Of a DNA stretch of 64,000 bases, positions 24,526 through 32,221 are shown in pieces. The stretch spans positions 3,284,481 to 3,348,480 of the forward strand of contig NZ_SODP01000001.1 of the NCBI RefSeq assembly GCF_004365355.1, given 5' to 3'. Source of the DNA: Kribbella pratensis. GTDB lineage: Bacteria > Actinomycetota > Actinomycetes > Propionibacteriales > Kribbellaceae. Both the position numbers and the translations under genes were made by a program. Below the pieces are notes generated by a model. The model saw nothing but the letters and a program-made list of their open reading frames with translations. It ran no database searches and had not been told where the DNA came from. The first letter of the stretch is position 1, and each line of letters opens with the position of its first letter.

Positions 24526-25068
24526 ATGCGCATGCGGAACCTGGCGGTGGCCGCCACGCTGATCCCGGTTTTGCTCGTTCCCGGCTGCGGCACCGACGCC
24601 GGCGTCGCCAACGCGGCACCCGCCGCGCAGAAGGCGGCCCGCCCGAGTCTCAGCGACCAGGCGGCCGCGGCGGCGGGCTCCGACGACCCGGTGGTCAATG
24701 CGTACTACGCGTACCGGATCGCGCTCGACGCGATGATGCGCAGCGGCGGCGGGAAGACAGCGGCCCTGCAGCAGGTGATGACGCCGAAGATGTACCAGGC
24801 GATCAGCGCCCAGGCGAAGTACTTCCGGACCAAGAAGCTGCACAACACCGGCACCACGAAGGTCCTCTGGGCGCAGCGGACCATCGCGTCGAACGGCGTC
24901 ATCGTCAGCGCCTGCTACGACACCTCCGCGGCCCGCACGGTGAACTCCCGTGGCCACTCCGTCCTCCCGAACACCACCCCGACCCGCTGGCTGGACCAGA
25001 TGCGCGTCCTCCCCCAGCAGTCCGGCTGGATCGTCGACGGGGGCACCACCACCCCTAACGCCTGCTAG
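24526..25068 (+). CDS. Small secreted lipoprotein, unknown function
   Basis: A 180-aa protein. The signal peptide LAVAATLIPVLLVPGC carries a lipobox (VPGC) with Cys near residue 18, followed by an Ala-rich linker. The mature domain begins DDPVVNAYYAYRIALDAMMR and contains VLWAQRTIASNGVIVSACYDTS, which resembles small exported actinobacterial proteins of NTF2-like or unassigned type. Two Cys in the mature part (SACYD and the terminal NAC) could form a disulphide. ATG 24526 has AGGAGG upstream. Upstream lies a CRP-type site. Function is unknown. Confidence 0.8.
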   Translation: MRMRNLAVAATLIPVLLVPGCGTDAGVANAAPAAQKAARPSLSDQAAAAAGSDDPVVNAYYAYRIALDAMMRSGGGKTAALQQVMTPKMYQAISAQAKYFRTKKLHNTGTTKVLWAQRTIASNGVIVSACYDTSAARTVNSRGHSVLPNTTPTRWLDQMRVLPQQSGWIVDGGTTTPNAC

Positions 25069-25170
25069 TTCGTCCCAGTGCGGTCACGATCGCGCGCCCC
25101 TTGGATTCCGCTTGCCGCCGACGGGAAGACTCACCAGCAAGTGCCGGCTGGGTATGTCTGGGGTCCACCG

Positions 25171-25656
25171 ATGATCGACACGAGTTTCCGCAATTGGCTA
25201 CCGACGTGGTGCGGCGGCCGTCGTACGCCGGAGTCCTTCCGGCGGACGAATTCCCGCGTCAGTCGTCTCGCCGTCCAGTACGACGCCGAGGTCGACGCGG
25301 CGCTGCAACGCCTGTGGCCGAAGGCGCGGATCTATCACGATCGCGAATTCACCCGGGACCGCGCTGACTTCCTGCTCGTCGTGCGCGGCCGCGGCGTGAT
25401 GATCGAGACCAAGGTGAAGAGCGACCCCGGACTGTTCCATGGGTCCACGCTCCCGCCGCTGCTCGATCGCCTGCAACGCGATGGCCGGCGTCTCGTCGTA
25501 CTGCTCAATCAGGGTGACCCGACACCGGCTCGCGACCTGGTCACCACCAAGCTCGGCGACAAGGGCCGCATCGTCGTCTGGTCCGGACCGCACCACGACA
25601 CCGAACTCCGCGAGGCCGTCGAATCGCTCCTGCACCAGACGAGTCGCCACCCCTGA
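25171..25656 (+). CDS. NERD/restriction-endonuclease-like fold protein
   Basis: A 161-aa soluble protein. The core reads DRADFLLVVRGRGVMIETKV, which fits the PD-(D/E)XK pattern of NERD-type nucleases: Asp, then a hydrophobic strand, then E-x-K. A downstream segment RRLVVLLNQGDPTPARDLVT may be the next strand and helix. No helicase or methylase lies nearby. The start at Met 25171 is uncertain; the frame is open to 25078. Nuclease activity is a fold-based guess. It is followed directly by the A-B-B-A repeat block. Confidence 0.6.
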   Translation: MIDTSFRNWLPTWCGGRRTPESFRRTNSRVSRLAVQYDAEVDAALQRLWPKARIYHDREFTRDRADFLLVVRGRGVMIETKVKSDPGLFHGSTLPPLLDRLQRDGRRLVVLLNQGDPTPARDLVTTKLGDKGRIVVWSGPHHDTELREAVESLLHQTSRHP

Positions 25657-25683
25657 ACGCGAGCCCCCACGCCCTTCGTCCCT

Positions 25684-25941
25684 CTCAGGGGTCAACCCCC
25701 GAGATGGTCGGTGGGCACCTCGGAATCCGGGTCCGCAACCGACCATCTGAGGGGTCAACCCCCGAGACGGCCGGCTGGCGCCCCGGATCCGGGTCCGACC
25801 GTCTGAGGGTCAACCCCCGAGAGAGGCCAGCTGGCGCCCCGGATCCGGGTCCGACCGTCTGAGGGGTCAACCCCTGAGACGGCCGGTTGGCACCTCGGAA
25901 TCCGGGTCCGCAACCGACCATCTGAGGGGTTGACCCCTGAG
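25684..25941. repeat. A-B-B-A palindromic repeat block
   Basis: The 309-bp gap between two convergent genes holds five copies of CTGAGGGGTCAACCCC-like palindromes, starting near 25684, 25747, 25803, 25859 and 25922. The four segments between them are a long type (about 63 bp, first and last) and a short type (56 bp, middle two). Each intervening segment also folds on itself, for example GATGGTCGGT with ACCGACCATC. The whole block is close to mirror-symmetric, with CCCTTCGTCC at one edge and its complement at the other. It may act as a bidirectional terminator or be a mobile palindromic element. The long open frames reading through it are repeat artefacts. Confidence 0.8.
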
Positions 25942-25965
25942 ACGGACGAAGGGTCGGCGGTCGGG

Positions 25966-26517
25966 TCAGGCGTTCTTGATGGCCGAGACCTCGAGCTCCA
26001 GCGTGACCTTGTCGCTGACCAGCACGCCGCCACCCTCGAGCGCCGCGTTCCAGCTGACGCCGAAGTCCTTGCGGTTGATCACGACCGAGCCTTCGAGGCC
26101 GACGCGCTGGTTGCCGAACGGGTCGGTCGCCGCACCGGTGTACTCGAACGTCACGTCGACCGGCTTGGTGACGCCACGGATCGTCAGGTCGCCCGACACC
26201 ACGAACTCGCCGTCGCCGCTCGGCTTGACCGCGGTCGACACGAAGGTGATCTCCGGGTGCTCGTCCATCGCGAGGAAGTCGTTGCTGCGCAGGTGCTCGT
26301 CGCGCTGCCCGTTGCGGGTGTTGATGCTCTTGGCCTGGATCGTCACCGTGCCGGACGAGTTCGCCGGGTTCTCGCCGTCGATGTGGAACGAGCCCTCGAA
26401 CTCGTCGAACGCACCGCGAACCTTGGTCACCATCGCGTGCCGGGCGCTGAACCCGATCCGGGTGTGCGCCGCGTCGAGGGTGTAATCGCCGGTCAGTGCG
26501 GCGTACTCGTTGGACAT
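25966..26517 (-). CDS. YceI family protein
   Basis: A 183-aa YceI/lipocalin-like beta-barrel protein, a fold that in characterised members binds polyisoprenoids. The start is GDYTLDAAHTRIGFSARHAM, the middle holds SINTRNGQRDEHLRSNDFLA (the family's N..R..H......F signature), and the end is DKVTLELEVSAIKNA. No signal peptide is present, so it is probably cytoplasmic. ATG 26517 has GGAGGA upstream; the open frame extends to 26595 without a better start. An AGTTGAACT palindrome at about 26537 in the divergent promoter region could be an operator. Confidence 0.9.
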   Translation of the reverse strand: MSNEYAALTGDYTLDAAHTRIGFSARHAMVTKVRGAFDEFEGSFHIDGENPANSSGTVTIQAKSINTRNGQRDEHLRSNDFLAMDEHPEITFVSTAVKPSGDGEFVVSGDLTIRGVTKPVDVTFEYTGAATDPFGNQRVGLEGSVVINRKDFGVSWNAALEGGGVLVSDKVTLELEVSAIKNA

Positions 26518-26665
26518 CGCGGATTCCTCCAGAGGACTAGTTGAACTTTTCACAGTACAGATTTCACCTTTGACGCTCAGAAGTCCACCCCCCACCCGGC
26601 GTGTTCACCTCGTGGACCTGTCGGGGTCGGAGAATGGACGCGATCGACGGGAGAGCGGGGGTTCG

Positions 26666-27055
26666 GTGGAGCGGAAGGTGTTCTGCGCGTCGGAACCGAA
26701 CGACGTCTACCGCGCAGTGAGTACGTCGCTCGGCCGGGAGCGTTTCTGGGCCACGTCGGCGCCGGAATCGGGCGGGGTGATCTCGTTCGTACTCGCCGAC
26801 GGGCGCACCGGCGAGTGCCGGATCGAGGAGGCCGTCCAGGACGAGCTCTACCGATTGCAGTACTTCGGCCGCACGCTCACGTTCGCGCTCGCCGCCGGCG
26901 AGACGGGCGGGACCGAGCTCACGCTCAGCTCGAGCGACCCCGCCGACAGCGCGGAGGTGATCTCGCTGCTGCTGCGGCTGAAGGCATCGGTCGACTTCGG
27001 CGTCGACCTCCGCAACCACGACGAGACCCGGACCACGTCGTACGCCGACTGCTGA
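26666..27055 (+). CDS. SRPBCC-like hypothetical protein
   Basis: A 129-aa soluble protein starting at GTG 26666. The sequence reads as alternating strands (VISFVLADGRTGECRIEEAV, LYRLQYFGRTLTFALA, GTELTLSSSD) followed by a long C-terminal helix (EVISLLLRLKASVDFGVDLR). That strand pattern with a closing helix resembles the START/SRPBCC ligand-binding fold. No catalytic residues are predicted from sequence. It is divergent from the YceI gene and 87 bp upstream of the FBP-domain gene. Function is unknown. Confidence 0.7.
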   Translation: MERKVFCASEPNDVYRAVSTSLGRERFWATSAPESGGVISFVLADGRTGECRIEEAVQDELYRLQYFGRTLTFALAAGETGGTELTLSSSDPADSAEVISLLLRLKASVDFGVDLRNHDETRTTSYADC

Positions 27056-27142
27056 CCGTTGCCCCAAGCAACAGAGTTAATCGGTTGCGGCGGGCCGGTG
27101 GCAGCGGGTCTCATAGGTGGCCGGAGAAACTGGAGGACCGTC

Positions 27143-27631
27143 GTGGAACCGCTCAGCGCCGACGAGATCAGGCGCTCGTTCGTCAATTCGACCAAGAGCC
27201 AGGTGAAGGCGATCGCGCTGCCGTCGCGGTTCACCGAGCTGCCCTGGGAGTCGCTGGACTTCCTCGGCTGGCGCGACGCCAAGGCCCCGAACCGGGGCTA
27301 CCTGGTGGTGCAGCGCGACGGCGGGGTGACCGGGATCGCGGTCAGCACCCAGACCTCCGGAGCCGCGCGCCGGTTCGCCGGACTGTGCGACCTGTGCAAC
27401 ACCGCGCACCACGTCAGTGACGTCGCGTTGTTCGCCGCCCGCCGGGCCGGTTCGGCCGGCCGCGAGGGGAACACCGTCGGTATGTACATGTGCGCCGACC
27501 TCGCCTGCTCGCTGTACATCCGCGGCCTGCGCGAGCTCGACCTGCCCCAGGGCGAAACCGCTACACCGGACGTTCGCGCGGAGCGACTGACAAACCGCCT
27601 GGAGACTTTCGTCCGGCGCGTGCTCAGCTGA
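27143..27631 (+). CDS. FBP-domain (treble-clef zinc finger) protein
   Basis: A 162-aa protein of the actinobacterial FBP family (elongation-factor-G-binding-protein C-terminal type). Two Cys pairs, LCDLCNTAHH and MYMCADLACSLY, would hold a zinc ion in a treble-clef finger. The N-terminal part (VEPLSADEIRRSFVNSTKSQ) is helical and basic. GTG 27143 has TGGAGGA upstream. FBP-family proteins such as FusB bind EF-G and can release fusidic-acid-stalled ribosomes, but chromosomal relatives are mostly uncharacterised, so a resistance role is not claimed. Confidence 0.82.
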   Translation: MEPLSADEIRRSFVNSTKSQVKAIALPSRFTELPWESLDFLGWRDAKAPNRGYLVVQRDGGVTGIAVSTQTSGAARRFAGLCDLCNTAHHVSDVALFAARRAGSAGREGNTVGMYMCADLACSLYIRGLRELDLPQGETATPDVRAERLTNRLETFVRRVLS

Positions 27632-27694
27632 GGTCCTGGGACACTACGCTTGTCCCACTATCGGCCCGCAGAGGACAAGGGAGAGCGAGTCGCG

Positions 27695-27949
27695 ATGACC
27701 GAGTTCCGCATCACGCACGAGATCCACCGGACACACCCGGACATCCGCGAGAAGCTCACCGCCACCACCATCGAGGCGATCAACGAGTCCAGCGCCCGCT
27801 CCGCCGAGGACGCGGCCCGCGTCCTCCGCCACAAACTCGCCGAAATCGGCGTCCAGATGAGCGAGCCCGCCTGCCTGTCCGCCATCGAACGCATCCGCTC
27901 CGGCAAACAACTCCGCTTCGAAATAGAACCCATCCCCGACGAAGGCTGA
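27695..27949 (+). CDS. Small helical hypothetical protein (84 aa)
   Basis: An 84-aa, mainly helical acidic protein starting MTEFRITHEIHRTHPDIREK. GGGAGAG lies upstream of ATG 27695. No motif or homologue is recognised with confidence. It is separated by 63 bp from the FBP-domain gene on the same strand and is the last ORF before the repeat-rich spacer. Confidence 0.6.
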   Translation: MTEFRITHEIHRTHPDIREKLTATTIEAINESSARSAEDAARVLRHKLAEIGVQMSEPACLSAIERIRSGKQLRFEIEPIPDEG

Positions 27950-28779
27950 CCCCCACCACCAACGACCCAGCCGACCGCGGAGTGCTCGCCGGCTCGTTGG
28001 TCGGACGTCCGTCGAGTGGTCGCCGGGCGGTTGGTCGGATGGTCGCCGAGTGATTGGTCGGATGGTCGCCGGGTGATTGGTCGGCTAGTTGGTCGTGGGG
28101 CCGTCGCCGGGTAGTTGGTCGCGCGGTCGCAGGACCGTCGCCGGGTAGTTGGTCGCGCGGTCGCACGACCGTCGCCGGGTAGTTGGTCGCGCGGTCGCAC
28201 GACCGTCGCCGGGTAGTTGGTCGCGCGGTCGCGGGACCGTCGCGGGGCGGTTGATCTGGGGCGGTCGTGGAGCGGTCGCCGGGTGGGTTGCCGGGTTGAT
28301 CGGCCGGTACGCCGCGCCATCGCCCGCCGAGCTGATCGGCCGGTACACCGGGTAGATCGCCGGGCGGTTGATCTGGCGCTTATGGAGCGGTCACCGGGTA
28401 GTTCGCCGGTCGGTCGCCCGGTGACTGGGTCGGTCCGTTGGTCGGCCGGTTCCCGGGTGGCTGGTCGGCCGGTCGTGCGGTGGTTCGCCGGGTGGTCGCC
28501 GCACCGTCGTGAGGCGATCGCTGCGTGGTCGGCCGGATGGTTCGTCGGGAGGTCGCCGCACCGTCGCAGAGCCGTCGCCGGGTGGTGGTTCGCCGGGCGG
28601 TTCGGCGGATGGTTGCCGGATGGCTGGTCGGGCGGTCGCCGATGGTTCGTCGGATGGTTCGCCGGACCGTCCCCCACCGCTTGATCGAGCCGTACGCCGG
28701 GCCGTCACCCACCGCTTGATCGAGCCGAACGCCGGGCCGTCGCCCACTGGTTGGTGGGGCTGTGGTTAGGGTGCGGGGT
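27950..28779. repeat. Repeat-rich gene-free spacer
   Basis: Eight hundred bases without a credible gene, made mostly of degenerate copies of GGTCGCCGGGTGGTT-like words. It includes a precise 34-bp tandem array (see separate entry) and, near the end, a duplicated CGCTTGATCGAGCC word at about 28679 and 28713. Strand composition is skewed, with G and T concentrated on the plus strand. Several Arg/Thr/Pro-rich frames stay open across it only because of the repeat structure. No promoter or operator was recognised apart from whatever drives pyrE at its right edge. Confidence 0.75.
28101..28238. repeat. 34-bp tandem repeat array, four copies
   Basis: The word CCGTCGCCGGGTAGTTGG begins at 28101, 28135, 28169 and 28203, and a decaying fifth copy starts at 28237, giving an exact 34-bp period. 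Units differ at only one or two positions (GCAGGA, GCACGA, GCGGGA). There are no unique spacers, so it is not CRISPR. It is embedded in a larger degenerate repeat-rich spacer between a small hypothetical gene and pyrE. Confidence 0.9.
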
Positions 28780-29298
28780 GTGCAACTAGAGGAACTTGGG
28801 CGGCGGATCTACGCGACGGCTCATCTGACCGGGGAGTTTGTCCTGCGGTCCGGACAGACGACGACGGAGTACTTCGACAAGTACCGGTTCGAGGCCGATC
28901 CGGTACTTCTGGACGAGGTGACCGCGGCCATGGTCCCGCTGATCCCGGAGGGCGCTGAGGTGCTGGCCGGACTGGAGATGGGCGGCATACCGGTCGTGAC
29001 CGCACTGGGCCGCCACACCGGGCTGCCGTGCGCGTTCGTCCGCAAGGAAGCGAAGACTTACGGCACCCGTCGCCTGGCCGAGGGCGCCGACATCGAGGGC
29101 CGCCGCGTCACGATCGTCGAGGACGTCGTCACCACCGGCGGCCAAATCGTGCTGTCGACCAACGATCTCCGCGCTCTCGGCGCGACCATCACCGACGCAC
29201 TCTGCGTCATCAACCGCAACCCCACCACCCCCGCTCCACTCACCGACGCCGGCCTAACCCTCCACGCCCTACTGAACCCAGAACACCTAACCGCCTAA
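28780..29298 (+). CDS. pyrE: Orotate phosphoribosyltransferase
   Basis: A 172-aa PRTase of pyrimidine synthesis that converts orotate and PRPP to OMP. Visible are LAGLEMGGIPVVTAL, the flexible-loop Lys region FVRKEAKTYGT, and the PRPP-binding loop VTIVEDVVTTGGQIV with its two Asp/Glu acids. Alternative upstream GTG codons at 28762 and 28771 would add up to six residues. The length is typical of stand-alone actinobacterial PyrE. It sits alone between two repeat-rich spacers rather than in a pyr operon. Confidence 0.93.
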   Translation: MQLEELGRRIYATAHLTGEFVLRSGQTTTEYFDKYRFEADPVLLDEVTAAMVPLIPEGAEVLAGLEMGGIPVVTALGRHTGLPCAFVRKEAKTYGTRRLAEGADIEGRRVTIVEDVVTTGGQIVLSTNDLRALGATITDALCVINRNPTTPAPLTDAGLTLHALLNPEHLTA

Positions 29299-29891
29299 CC
29301 CTCACCCGGCCTAGCACCCACCCAGCCGCACGCTCACCCCGCCTGATGCTCACCCGGCCACGCTCACCCCGCCTAACACTCACACCGACTTGTGCTCAAC
29401 AGGTCTGACGCCCACCCTGGCTGACGCCCACCCGCCTTGTGCTCAACACGCCTCGTGCTCACCAAGCCTCGTGCTCACTGGGTCTTGTGCTCGCCCGGCC
29501 TTGTGCTCAGCCGGCCCGACGGTCACCCCGCGTTGCCCTCACCCCGCCTGACGCTCACCCCGGCTTGCGCTGATCCCGCCTGGCCCTCACCCGGCCTGCG
29601 CTCACCCGCCTGCCCTCACCCGGCCTGATGCTCACCCGGTCGCGCTCACCAGCCTTGCACTCACCCGGCGTCGCACTCACCCCGCATGACACTCGGCCGG
29701 CCTGCGCTCACCGCGCCTGACGCACCCTGCCGGCGCCCGCCCGACACTCAGCCGGCCTGACGCCCACCCCGCCCGACACTCACCCGGTCTCACCCTCGCG
29801 CACACTCCGCGTTGCGCTCCCCCGCCTGACGCTCACCCCGTGTTGCGCTCTGCCGACTGACGCTCAGCCGGTCTTGCGCTCGGGCCTGTGC
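29299..29891. repeat. Degenerate 16-bp tandem repeat tract
   Basis: About 590 bp made almost wholly of degenerate copies of a roughly 16-bp unit of the form TGACGCTCACCCCGCC. The period stays at 16 through long runs (about 29450-29580) and slips to 14-17 elsewhere. It follows the pyrE stop and ends in the 3' end of the exonuclease gene. No gene is supported within it. All local open frames are Pro/Thr/Arg-rich repeat products. It could be a minisatellite, an RNA element or replication slippage debris. Confidence 0.85.
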
Positions 29892-31133
29892 TCAGCCGGC
29901 CTTGCGTTCGGGGTTTTGGTGGGTTGCTGGGAGTAGTCGGCGGAAGTCGTCTACGGAGATGATCGGGACGTTGAGCTGGCGGGCTGCGCGGGCCTTTACC
30001 GACAGGCTGTCGACGTCGGCGGCTACCAGGAACGTCGTCTCGGGGCGGACGGCCTCCTGGGGAACGAATCCCGCCGCGACCGCGCGATCCCACCACAGCT
30101 CGCGGGGCTCGACCATGTCGCCGGTGAAGACCATCGTGCTTCCCGGGGGAAAGCCGCGCGCCCCAGGACGATCGGGTACGACGTACCGCCCGCCGCTGGC
30201 GCGGAGCAGCGCCTCGTCGACGTCGGTCGCGCGACGGCCGAGCATGACGGCGACCCGGTCGACATCGTTGCGCTGGTCGGGCGTGATCGTTCCGTCGCCC
30301 CAGGACGCCGTCGCCAGCGCAGCGACATACCAGCGATGAAGGCTGTCGACCTGCGGACGGGTCAGCCCCAGCTCGGTTGCCACCTGCACCAACTGATCCG
30401 CGTCCGCTGCCGTGATCTCCCCGTTGGCGAGGATCGTGTCGAGCAGCACGAGGTACGAGTCGGCCTGCGGCGGCTCGGGCACGCGAGGCAGTTGGTCGAC
30501 GAGTCGGCTCATCCAGCCATGACGTCCGCCGGCGTGCACCGGACGAACAGTCGGCGCGACGTCGGTGCCCGGCAACGCCGGCCACGGCAAGCGGCGTACC
30601 TCTTCGTAAGCCCACTGCCAGGGCGGCGGTGACGGGAAAGCCTTCAGATAGTGGGAAAACAACTCAGCGGTCGCCCGTGTGTCAGCCATCGCCGAGTGCC
30701 AGCCCTCGATCGAGATGCCGGCGGCCGTGCAGCAAGCACCGAGCGTCCGCTTCGCACCCGGATAGAGATAGCCGGCCAGCGCCATCGTGCACATCGATCG
30801 CTCGGTGATCAGCGGCACGGTAACACCGAGACGCGCGAACTCCGCGCGCAGGAATCCGAGATCGAACTCGACGTTGTGCCCGACAACCATCCGCCCGGCG
30901 AGCAGATCCCCCAACTGCCGGGCGATATCCCCGAACTCCGGAGCTGCCAGCACGTCGGCGGTCAGAATCCCGTGGATGTGCTGCGGTCCCAAGTCTCGCT
31001 GGGGATTGAGCAACGTCACCCACTCGTGCTCGACCTGCCCGCGGGCGTCCAGCAGCACGACCGCGATCTCGATGACCCGATGCCGATGGCTCGGCAGCAG
31101 GCCGGTCGTCTCAGTGTCGATGACCGCATACAT
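29892..31133 (-). CDS. DnaQ-like exonuclease with TerB-like and BRCT domains
   Basis: A 413-aa three-domain protein. Residues 1-170 form a DEDD exonuclease with YAVIDTETTG (ExoI Asp/Glu), VVGHNVEFDLGFL (ExoII) and WHSAMADTRATAEL (ExoIII H-x5-D). Residues 230-310 look TerB-like (LVLLDTILANGEITAADAD). Residues 335-413 form a BRCT-like domain (MVFTGDM, RPETTFLVAADVDSLSVKAR, PIISVDDFRRLL) as in NAD-dependent ligases. The preferred start is ATG 31133 with GGAGGAGG upstream, although the frame is open to 31178. The architecture suggests nucleic-acid processing or repair. Its promoter region contains a 15-bp tandem array. Confidence 0.85.
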   Translation of the reverse strand: MYAVIDTETTGLLPSHRHRVIEIAVVLLDARGQVEHEWVTLLNPQRDLGPQHIHGILTADVLAAPEFGDIARQLGDLLAGRMVVGHNVEFDLGFLRAEFARLGVTVPLITERSMCTMALAGYLYPGAKRTLGACCTAAGISIEGWHSAMADTRATAELFSHYLKAFPSPPPWQWAYEEVRRLPWPALPGTDVAPTVRPVHAGGRHGWMSRLVDQLPRVPEPPQADSYLVLLDTILANGEITAADADQLVQVATELGLTRPQVDSLHRWYVAALATASWGDGTITPDQRNDVDRVAVMLGRRATDVDEALLRASGGRYVVPDRPGARGFPPGSTMVFTGDMVEPRELWWDRAVAAGFVPQEAVRPETTFLVAADVDSLSVKARAARQLNVPIISVDDFRRLLPATHQNPERKAG

Positions 31134-31210
31134 CCGGGCCTCCTCCGGCTCGATGACCGACTGGAACAACCCAATCACACGCGGCCGACAGTTTCCGCCG
31201 AGCCAGACAT

Positions 31211-31300
31211 CGCCGGGTCACGCATCGCCAGATCACGCATCGCCAGATCACGCATCGCCAGATCACGCATCGCCAGATCACGCATCGCCGGGTCAGGCCT
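31211..31300. repeat. 15-bp tandem repeat array, about six copies
   Basis: CGCCAGATCACGCAT is repeated exactly at 31226, 31241, 31256 and 31271, flanked by variant copies at 31211 and 31286; the pattern then decays toward 31321. Each unit contains one GATC. It fills most of the gap upstream of the exonuclease gene on the minus strand, so it may lie in or near that gene's promoter. Confidence 0.9.
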
Positions 31301-31321
31301 AGCGGTCAGCGCCTCGCCGGG

Positions 31322-31957
31322 TCAGGCGTCGGCGGGGATCTCGACCTCGATCTCTTCGCCCAGCCGCGCGCCGCGCGCCAGCTGGAGTTCATCGCCGCTC
31401 CAGAACCGACCCGGGTCGTACCAGTTCAGCTTCCGCCCCCGCAGCAACCCCATCTCCTCGTACGTCACCGCGACCACCTCGGCGCAGTACGCCGACTCCA
31501 GCTCGAGCTCGCGCGATCCGCGACGGAACGCCGGCACGCGGCCGCGCACCCACCTCGACGCGAGGCGGGCGGTCGACGGGAACGGCGTTCCGTCCAGCCG
31601 CGCCACCGTCCGCAGTACGGCGTCCTCCATCTCCCGCGTGACGGGATGATCGAGCTGCCGCAGCCACGCCTGCTGACCGTACTTGCGCGCCCACACCAAC
31701 ACCGCGTCGCGCAGATTGTGCAGCTGGGCACCGCGCTGATGCTGGCCGGTCCACATGTCCGGCAGCGAACGACCGAGCTCCGCGTGCCACATCAGCGGGG
31801 GAAGGTCCTCGATGACGACCGCCATCCCGACGTGGTTGACCGGGCTGTTCGTGGTCAGTTGGATAGCGCGATCCGCCGCGCTGTCGCCGCGGAACAGCCA
31901 AATGTCACCTGTTCGTGTCAGTTCCGTAGCGTCATCCAGCGAAATCCGGCTGTTCAC
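31322..31957 (-). CDS. Permuted NlpC/P60 (YiiX-like) peptidase-fold protein
   Basis: A 211-aa cytoplasmic protein with the circularly permuted papain-like order. The early segment GDIWLFRGDSAADRAI leads into TNSPVNHVGMAVVIED, supplying the His, and the late SAYCAEVVAVTYEEMGLL supplies the candidate nucleophile Cys. The family includes YiiX/YebB-type amidases and lipid or peptide hydrolases. No signal peptide is seen. It is divergent from the 51-aa membrane gene with 18 bp between starts. Catalysis is inferred from residue order. Confidence 0.75.
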   Translation of the reverse strand: MNSRISLDDATELTRTGDIWLFRGDSAADRAIQLTTNSPVNHVGMAVVIEDLPPLMWHAELGRSLPDMWTGQHQRGAQLHNLRDAVLVWARKYGQQAWLRQLDHPVTREMEDAVLRTVARLDGTPFPSTARLASRWVRGRVPAFRRGSRELELESAYCAEVVAVTYEEMGLLRGRKLNWYDPGRFWSGDELQLARGARLGEEIEVEIPADA

Positions 31958-31975
31958 GTCGCTAGGTTAGTCGTC

Positions 31976-32131
31976 ATGAAGGTATGGAAGGTGGTAGGAC
32001 TTGCGGGGCTCGTCGGCGTGGCCGCAACGGGCGTAGTCATCGCGCGGGGCGAGCGGAAGCGCCGCGCCTACACGCCGGAAGAGGTGCGTGACCGCCTCAA
32101 GACGCGGGTCAAGGAAGCAGCGAACGCCTGA
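31976..32131 (+). CDS. Single-pass small membrane protein (51 aa)
   Basis: A 51-aa protein with one N-terminal TM helix (VVGLAGLVGVAATGVVIA) followed by a basic, charged tail (RGERKRRAYTPEEVRDRLK). ATG 31976 is preferred; upstream in-frame sequence is antisense to the peptidase-like gene. Small actinobacterial membrane proteins of this layout are common and uncharacterised. A strong inverted repeat lies 9 bp past its stop. Confidence 0.65.
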   Translation: MKVWKVVGLAGLVGVAATGVVIARGERKRRAYTPEEVRDRLKTRVKEAANA

Positions 32132-32139
32132 CCTGTCGA

Positions 32140-32196
32140 CCGGGCAGGCCGGACACGCCGTAACTCGGTGGTACGGCGCTGATCTCGCCTGCCCGG
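32140..32196. terminator. Bidirectional terminator-like nested hairpin
   Basis: The outer arms CCGGGCAGGC (32140-32149) and GCCTGCCCGG (32187-32196) pair perfectly. Inside them, CGCCGTA (32156-32162) pairs with TACGGCG (32172-32178). It lies between the convergent 51-aa gene and the phosphoesterase gene, the expected place for a shared terminator. There is no T-run, as is usual in high-GC hosts. Confidence 0.65.
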
Positions 32197-32221
32197 CCGA
32201 GTTCGTTGCAGCACGCAACCA

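Noticed and set aside
25685-26033. Open frames with repeated SGVDPSDGR-like peptides
   Set aside because: They are translations of the palindromic repeat block, differ by frame, and have no ribosome site or conserved domain.
28101-28238. CRISPR array
   Set aside because: The repeats are contiguous with no unique spacers, and no cas gene lies in the window.
27950-28760. Arg/Thr-rich minus-strand protein of up to 339 residues
   Set aside because: It stays open because the spacer consists of degenerate repeats lacking stops; composition is unlike any neighbouring protein.
29299-29891. Protein-coding region in the 16-bp repeat tract
   Set aside because: All open frames are simple repeat products; no start signal or domain is visible.
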